NCBI GenBank assembly: GCA_002428055.1
Contig: DIZY01000133.1
Location: 1-9,448, forward strand
From: Helicobacteraceae bacterium UBA6016
GTDB lineage: Bacteria; Campylobacterota; Campylobacteria; Campylobacterales; UBA6016
Direction of reading: 5' to 3'
Length of the DNA stretch: 9,448 bases
The notes under the pieces: generated by a model
Seen by the model: the letters and a program-made list of their open reading frames with translations, nothing else
What the model was told of the DNA's origin: nothing
Databases searched by the model: none
In this document: piece by piece, positions 6,029 to 9,448 of the stretch
Layout of the letters: every line of letters starts with the position of its first letter
Numbering within the stretch: position 1 is the first letter of the stretch
Program-made: the position numbers and the translations under genes

Positions 6029-7113
6029 TAATTCTCGGCTCCACCGGCTCCATCGGCGTTAATGCCCTTGATGTGTGTGCAAGAATGGAGCTACCCGTAG
6101 AGCTTTTATCTGCGGGCAACAACTGCGAACTGCTAAAAAAACAGATAGAAAAATTTCGTCCAAAATATGCTTGCCTTCAAAACAAAGATAGCTCGCTTGG
6201 TGACAACTTTCTCGGAACACAGATGTTTTACGGCGAAGAGGGTCTTTTTGAGGCTCTTCAGAAAACCACCTCCAAAAAAGTGCTAAATGCGATAGTAGGC
6301 TTCGCGGGACTATCCTCGACGCTTTGGTGCATGGAGGCGGACAAAGAGATTGCTCTCGCTAATAAAGAATCCTTGGTGGCGGCAGGTAAATTCATAGACG
6401 GCTCCAAAATTATCCCCGTAGATAGCGAACACTTCGCCCTCTGGTATCTAAACCGTGGCTGCGGTATCCGAAAAATGACGATAACGGCGAGCGGCGGCGC
6501 ATTAAGGGACGCTCCGCTTGAGCAGATATACGCTTCAAGCGTTAGTGATGTACTAAGACACCCAAACTGGACGATGGGGCGCAAAATAACGGTGGACAGC
6601 GCCACGATGGTGAACAAGCTCTTTGAGATTATTGAAGCGTACTGGCTGTTTGGCGGCGATATATCGTATGACGCTATCATTGAGACTAGCTCCACGATAC
6701 ACGCCATGATAGAGTTTGACGACGGTGTCACAACGGCGCAGATGAGCGAGCCTGATATGCGTCTTCCCATATCGTATGCGCTCACCGGCAGGGCGGACAA
6801 AAATCTGCTAAAGCCCATAGACTTGGTGGCTCTCGGCTCTATGGAGTTTAGAGCGATAGATGAGGCGAGGTATCCGGCGTGGAGGCTCAAAGGCGAGCTT
6901 CTCTCTCGACCATCGTCCGCATTGGCGATAAACGCGGCAAACGAAGTTGCCGTGGCGGCATTTTTGGATGGAAAAGTCGCTTTCGGCGAAGTGGCGAACA
7001 CTATTTTTGCGGTATACGATAAGTATGGAATGTCTGAGCCCTCCTCGATAGACGATGTATTTGCCCTTGATAAAGAGGTGAGAGAGTATGCAAACTCCAT
7101 CATCAAAACCTAA
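6025..7113 (+). CDS. dxr: 1-deoxy-D-xylulose 5-phosphate reductoisomerase
   Basis: Second enzyme of the MEP pathway: it rearranges and reduces DXP to 2-C-methylerythritol 4-phosphate with NADPH and a divalent metal, in the cytoplasm. The 362 residues begin with the NADPH loop ILGSTGSIG (3-11). Metal ligands are Asp133 and Glu135 in VDSEH and Glu201 in NKLFE. SGGALRD (156-162) and HPNWTMGRKITVDSATMVNK (179-198) form the substrate site and flexible loop. The family commonly runs to about 390-400 residues; this shorter length is usual in Campylobacterota. The start is TTG at 6025, overlapping the cdsA stop as TTGA, with AGAGGT at 6014-6019 as ribosome site. The next gene starts 26 bases before its end. 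The substrate phosphonate site is intact, so fosmidomycin sensitivity would be expected if the drug enters the cell. Confidence 0.97.
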   Translation: MIILGSTGSIGVNALDVCARMELPVELLSAGNNCELLKKQIEKFRPKYACLQNKDSSLGDNFLGTQMFYGEEGLFEALQKTTSKKVLNAIVGFAGLSSTLWCMEADKEIALANKESLVAAGKFIDGSKIIPVDSEHFALWYLNRGCGIRKMTITASGGALRDAPLEQIYASSVSDVLRHPNWTMGRKITVDSATMVNKLFEIIEAYWLFGGDISYDAIIETSSTIHAMIEFDDGVTTAQMSEPDMRLPISYALTGRADKNLLKPIDLVALGSMEFRAIDEARYPAWRLKGELLSRPSSALAINAANEVAVAAFLDGKVAFGEVANTIFAVYDKYGMSEPSSIDDVFALDKEVREYANSIIKT

Positions 7114-7633
7114 AATACTAATTTTGCACGGTTGGGGTGGAAGCGATTTTCCGCACTGGCAAAGTTGGCTTGCCGCTAGACTTGCGGCGGACGGGTATCC
7201 TGTGTATTTTCCACAACTACCGTTCATGCACACGCCTCGCAAAAAGGTGTGGCTGGAGAGCTTGGAGCAGATAATAGAGTCATTCGGGCCCGATAGAGTA
7301 GTCTGTCATTCACTGGGCAATATGCTCTGGTTTTGGTATGCCAAGGCTCACCCTGGGGCTGTGTTTGAAAAGGTGCTTCTCGTCGCTCCTCCTGCTAGAA
7401 GTACGAATATCAAAGCGATAGATACTTTTTTTCCGTATCCAAAAGCAGCTACGCTCTCAAACAATGCACTTTTTGTGGCGAGTACCAATGACAAATATAT
7501 GAGCGTAGATGAAGCAGACGAGCTACAAAACGAGCTAAATTGCGAGATGAAAACAGTAGAAAATGGCGGGCATCTAAACTCTGATAGCGGATACGGCGCA
7601 TGGCAATTTTCGTATGATTGGATAACAGCATGA
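7088..7633 (+). CDS. RBBP9/YdeN-family alpha/beta serine hydrolase
   Basis: A 181-residue cytoplasmic alpha/beta hydrolase of the Ser_hydrolase (RBBP9/YdeN) type. The first strand leads into the oxyanion motif HGWGGSDFPHW (14-24). The nucleophile is Ser75 in VCHSLGN, the acid probably Asp135 in ASTNDKYM, and the base His162 in NGGHLNSDSG. The full triad suggests an active esterase or peptidase-like hydrolase, but the physiological substrate of this family in bacteria is not settled. There is no signal peptide. ATG at 7088 lies inside dxr (26-base overlap) with GAGGTGAGAGAG just upstream, and the stop overlaps the tsaD ATG as ATGA. It is therefore fully embedded in the operon. In C. jejuni a different gene stands between dxr and tsaD, as far as I recall. 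Confidence 0.9.
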   Translation: MQTPSSKPKILILHGWGGSDFPHWQSWLAARLAADGYPVYFPQLPFMHTPRKKVWLESLEQIIESFGPDRVVCHSLGNMLWFWYAKAHPGAVFEKVLLVAPPARSTNIKAIDTFFPYPKAATLSNNALFVASTNDKYMSVDEADELQNELNCEMKTVENGGHLNSDSGYGAWQFSYDWITA

Positions 7634-8613
7634 TACTCTCCATCGAATCAAGCTGTGACGACAGCGCACTAGCGTTAACCGAGATAGCAACAAAAAAACT
7701 GATATTTCACCGTAAAATATCGCAAGATGCCGAACATAGCATCTACGGCGGCGTAGTGCCAGAGCTTGCTAGCCGTCTTCACGCTACGGCGTTACCGAGG
7801 CTTTTGGAGTCGGCAAGCGAATATCTGCCGCACATCAAAGCCGTTGCCGTGACGAACGAGCCGGGGCTTGTGGTCTCCCTTGTGGAGGGTGTATCGATGG
7901 CAAAGAGCGTGGCAATAACGCTAGGCGTGCCACTTATCCCAGTCAACCACTTGGTCGGGCATATCTACTCTCTTTTTATTGAGGCTGAAACGACTATGCC
8001 TCTTGATGTCCTGCTGGTCTCCGGTGGGCATACGCAGTATATGAGAGTGCGTGATATGTCAAATATTGAGCTTATTGCAAAGACGATGGACGATAGCTTC
8101 GGCGAGAGCTTTGACAAGGCGGCAAAGATGTTGGGGCTTGGTTATCCAGGAGGTCCTCTCATTGAAGAGTGGGCGGCAAAAGGGAATGAAAATGCCTATG
8201 AACTGCCTGTTGCGCTTCAAGATAACAGACCCGCTTTTAGCTACTCGGGTCTCAAAAACGCTTTTAGACTCAAAATAGAGGAAGTGGGCGAGTTGGATGA
8301 GCAAAAAAAAGCAAATCTTGCCGCTTCGTTTCAAAAAGTAGCAGTGGCTCATTTGATATTCAAAATAAAACAAATCGTGCGAGATAATCCGCCAAAACTG
8401 CTTGGGATAGTAGGCGGAGCGGCGGCGAATAAAAAACTTAGAGCTGAACTTGAGATTTTGTCAAAGAAATATCGTTTTGAACTTTTATTTCCACAAATGG
8501 AGTTTTGCTCCGATAACGCCGCAATGATAGGCAGAGTTGGAGTTGAGTGTTTTGAGAAAAAAATGTTCAAAAATTATGCAGATTTTGATGTTGCCTCAAG
8601 AGCAAATTTCTAA
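7630..8613 (+). CDS. tsaD: tRNA N6-adenosine threonylcarbamoyltransferase TsaD
   Basis: Catalytic subunit (Kae1/Gcp family) that transfers threonylcarbamoyl from TC-AMP to A37 of ANN-decoding tRNAs, working with TsaB and TsaE, which are not in this window. The 327 residues start MILSIESSCDDSALA, the usual ATP-fold opening. Metal ligands are His107 and His111 in NHLVGHIYS and Asp295 in CSDNAAMIG. SGGHTQYM (131-138), SFGESFDKAAKMLGLGYPGG (156-175) and GGAAANKKLR (262-271) are the nucleotide-site motifs. NEPGL replaces the GPGL of E. coli, as I recall from other Campylobacterota. ATG at 7630 is chosen because it gives the conserved N-terminus and overlaps the hydrolase stop as ATGA; an upstream TTG at 7618 would only add four residues. 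It is the last gene of the operon. Confidence 0.97.
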   Translation: MILSIESSCDDSALALTEIATKKLIFHRKISQDAEHSIYGGVVPELASRLHATALPRLLESASEYLPHIKAVAVTNEPGLVVSLVEGVSMAKSVAITLGVPLIPVNHLVGHIYSLFIEAETTMPLDVLLVSGGHTQYMRVRDMSNIELIAKTMDDSFGESFDKAAKMLGLGYPGGPLIEEWAAKGNENAYELPVALQDNRPAFSYSGLKNAFRLKIEEVGELDEQKKANLAASFQKVAVAHLIFKIKQIVRDNPPKLLGIVGGAAANKKLRAELEILSKKYRFELLFPQMEFCSDNAAMIGRVGVECFEKKMFKNYADFDVASRANF

Positions 8614-8732
8614 TTAAGACAAAATTTATCTTTTTTAGCCTAAAATTTGCGCAAATCAACTAAAATGTTTTACCTTTTAGGTATAGTTTTTTGGTGAGAT
8701 GAATATAAAAAATCAAAACAGGAGATTTCAAA
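8614..8732 (+). promoter_or_regulatory. tpx promoter and candidate operators
   Basis: The likely -10 is TATAGT at 8682-8687, and AGGAG at 8720-8724 is a clear ribosome site eight bases before the ATG. Upstream lie four copies of one hexamer in both orientations: TTTTAG at 8633-8638 and CTAAAA at 8640-8645 (a 13-base palindrome), then CTAAAA at 8660-8665 and TTTTAG at 8675-8680 (an inverted pair with a 9-base spacer abutting the -10). A separate perfect 12-base palindrome ATTTGCGCAAAT is at 8645-8656. The arrangement suits a dimeric repressor or activator, for example a redox or Fur/PerR-type regulator; which one cannot be told from the sequence. Confidence 0.5.
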
Positions 8733-9278
8733 ATGGCATCAGTACTATTCAAAGGCACCCCGGTAAATCTAGAAGGAACAGAAGTAAAAGTAGGCGATAA
8801 AGCACCTGCGATAACTCTTCCAAATAAAGCTCTTGCAGATGTAGTAGTAGGTGGAGAGAGTGATTGTATCCAAGTAATCGTAGCGGTTCCATCTCTTGAT
8901 ACTGCAGTATGTGCTGCCGAGACTAGAAGATTTAATGTTGACGCTGCAAAAATCAATGGCGCAAAAATCCAAATCGTATCTATGGACCTTCCGTTCGCCG
9001 CTGGAAGATTTTGTACAACTGAAGGTATCGAAAACCTTGATGTATGTTCAGACTTCAGAGGCAAAGAGTTTGCAAAAGCTTACGGCGTGCTAATCGGAGA
9101 AGGCGTGCTTAGAGGTCTTACGGCTAGATCAATATTTGTGGTCGACAAAGCAGGAACTGTAGTTTATAAAGAGCTAGTAAGCGAAGTAACGGCTGAGCCA
9201 AACTACGAAGCTGCTCTTGAGGCTGCAAAAGCTGCAGGCGCAACAGGTTCATCTTGCTGCGGCGGCGGTTGTCACTAA
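8733..9278 (+). CDS. tpx: Thiol peroxidase Tpx with a Cys-rich C-terminal tail
   Basis: Atypical 2-Cys peroxiredoxin that reduces hydrogen peroxide and organic hydroperoxides, recycled by thioredoxin. The peroxidatic Cys60 is in PSLDTAVCAAETRRF and the resolving Cys94 in DLPFAAGRFCTTEGI, both in the standard Tpx positions; Arg131 in GLTARSIFVVD is also conserved. The core ends near EPNYEAALEAAKAAG, where E. coli Tpx (168 residues) stops. Here about 12 more residues follow, ending SSCCGGGCH, with three extra cysteines (175, 176, 180) and a terminal His181. Cys45 and Cys105 are further non-canonical cysteines. The protein has no signal peptide, so it should be cytoplasmic or loosely periplasmic at most. 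It is a single-gene unit with its own promoter and terminator, and codon use looks like that of a well-expressed gene. Confidence 0.97.
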   Translation: MASVLFKGTPVNLEGTEVKVGDKAPAITLPNKALADVVVGGESDCIQVIVAVPSLDTAVCAAETRRFNVDAAKINGAKIQIVSMDLPFAAGRFCTTEGIENLDVCSDFRGKEFAKAYGVLIGEGVLRGLTARSIFVVDKAGTVVYKELVSEVTAEPNYEAALEAAKAAGATGSSCCGGGCH

Positions 9279-9286
9279 TTTAAACC

Positions 9287-9320
9287 TAGAAGGGGCTTTT
9301 GCCTCTTCTAAATAATTTTT
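9287..9320 (+). terminator. Rho-independent terminator of tpx
   Basis: TAGAAGGGGC (9287-9296) pairs with GCCTCTTCTA (9301-9310) over ten base pairs, one of them G-U, around a TTTT loop. AATAATTTTT (9311-9320) follows. It starts nine bases after the tpx stop. The right arm contains the stop codon of the convergent murB gene. On the minus strand the T-run after the hairpin is weak, so termination of murB here is less certain. Confidence 0.85.
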
Positions 9321-9448
9321 ACTTCAAGCTCCAATTTTACACCTGAATTTTCAAGCACTTTTTTCTGCGCCAACTCTATAATTTCGAGAGCATCTTCAAC
9401 TTTTCCATCACCGAAATTCACAAGAAAATTAGCATGAACTTCGCTAAA
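9308..9448 (-). CDS. murB: UDP-N-acetylenolpyruvoylglucosamine reductase MurB, C-terminal part
   Basis: Only the last 46 residues are in the window; the gene enters from the right edge. The translation begins FSEVHANFLVNFGDG and ends LELEVKII, matching the conserved C-terminal domain of MurB: the S-x-x-H-A-N-F-x-x-N motif and a final catalytic glutamate in the L-x-x-E-V position. MurB is the FAD enzyme that reduces UDP-GlcNAc-enolpyruvate to UDP-MurNAc with NADPH in peptidoglycan synthesis, in the cytoplasm. The FAD domain and the proton-donor serine lie outside. Its TAG stop (complement of 9308-9310) is the end of the tpx terminator hairpin, so the two genes converge with only 29 bases between their stops. 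Confidence 0.93.
   Translation of the reverse strand, partial: FSEVHANFLVNFGDGKVEDALEIIELAQKKVLENSGVKLELEVKII

Noticed and set aside
6258..7106. Long open frame of 282 codons on the minus strand opposite dxr
   Set aside because: It is fully antisense to a clear dxr, has no recognisable motif and is low in charged and typical protein patterns; it is a shadow of the dxr codon pattern.
7618..7629. Upstream TTG as the start of tsaD
   Set aside because: It would add MDNS before the conserved MILSIESSCDD; the ATG at 7630 overlaps the previous stop as ATGA and fits the family.
8660..9064. Open frame on the minus strand across the tpx promoter and gene
   Set aside because: It is antisense to well-recognised tpx, with no ribosome site or family pattern.

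Overview
The window reads as chromosomal DNA from a Campylobacterota bacterium (the former Epsilonproteobacteria), probably a free-living, Sulfurimonas- or Sulfurovum-like relative. Three things point there: moderately AT-rich coding sequence, tightly overlapping genes with several TTG and GTG starts, and above all the gene run NFACT protein / small acidic protein / cdsA / dxr / (extra gene) / tsaD. From memory, the same neighbourhood occurs in Campylobacter jejuni around Cj1344c-Cj1349c. The genus cannot be fixed from the sequence alone.

Layout. (1) Positions 1-1902 look accessory. A minus-strand AAA/ABC-type ATPase overlaps, through an ATGA junction, the start of a second gene that runs off the left edge; a pair like this could be a small defence cassette. 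About 260 bases with hairpins but no convincing gene follow, then a plus-strand VapB/VapC toxin-antitoxin pair. (2) Positions 1953-3526, minus strand: leuC (leucine biosynthesis) followed 17 bases later by a small DUF4359-like membrane-anchored protein. (3) Positions 3599-8613, plus strand: a compact housekeeping operon of six genes. It encodes a short RqcH/NFACT-type protein, a small disordered acidic protein, CdsA (phospholipid synthesis), DXR (isoprenoid synthesis), an RBBP9/YdeN-type serine hydrolase and TsaD (tRNA t6A modification). Four of the five internal junctions are overlaps or gaps of at most 4 bases; the fifth is an 18-base gap. (4) Positions 8614-9310: the tpx thiol peroxidase gene as its own unit, with a motif-dense upstream region and a strong terminator. 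(5) Positions 9308-9448: the C-terminal end of murB on the minus strand, convergent with tpx and ending inside the tpx terminator hairpin.

Most of the window is ordinary housekeeping sequence. The parts most worth following up are the truncated ATPase-plus-partner cassette at the left edge; the Cys-rich C-terminal tail of Tpx; the repeated TTTTAG/CTAAAA half-sites upstream of tpx; the NFACT protein, which seems to lack its helix-hairpin-helix part and carries a five-proline run at that point; and the direct repeats and hairpins upstream of vapB. I did not find an RNA gene, CRISPR array, insertion sequence or phage gene.
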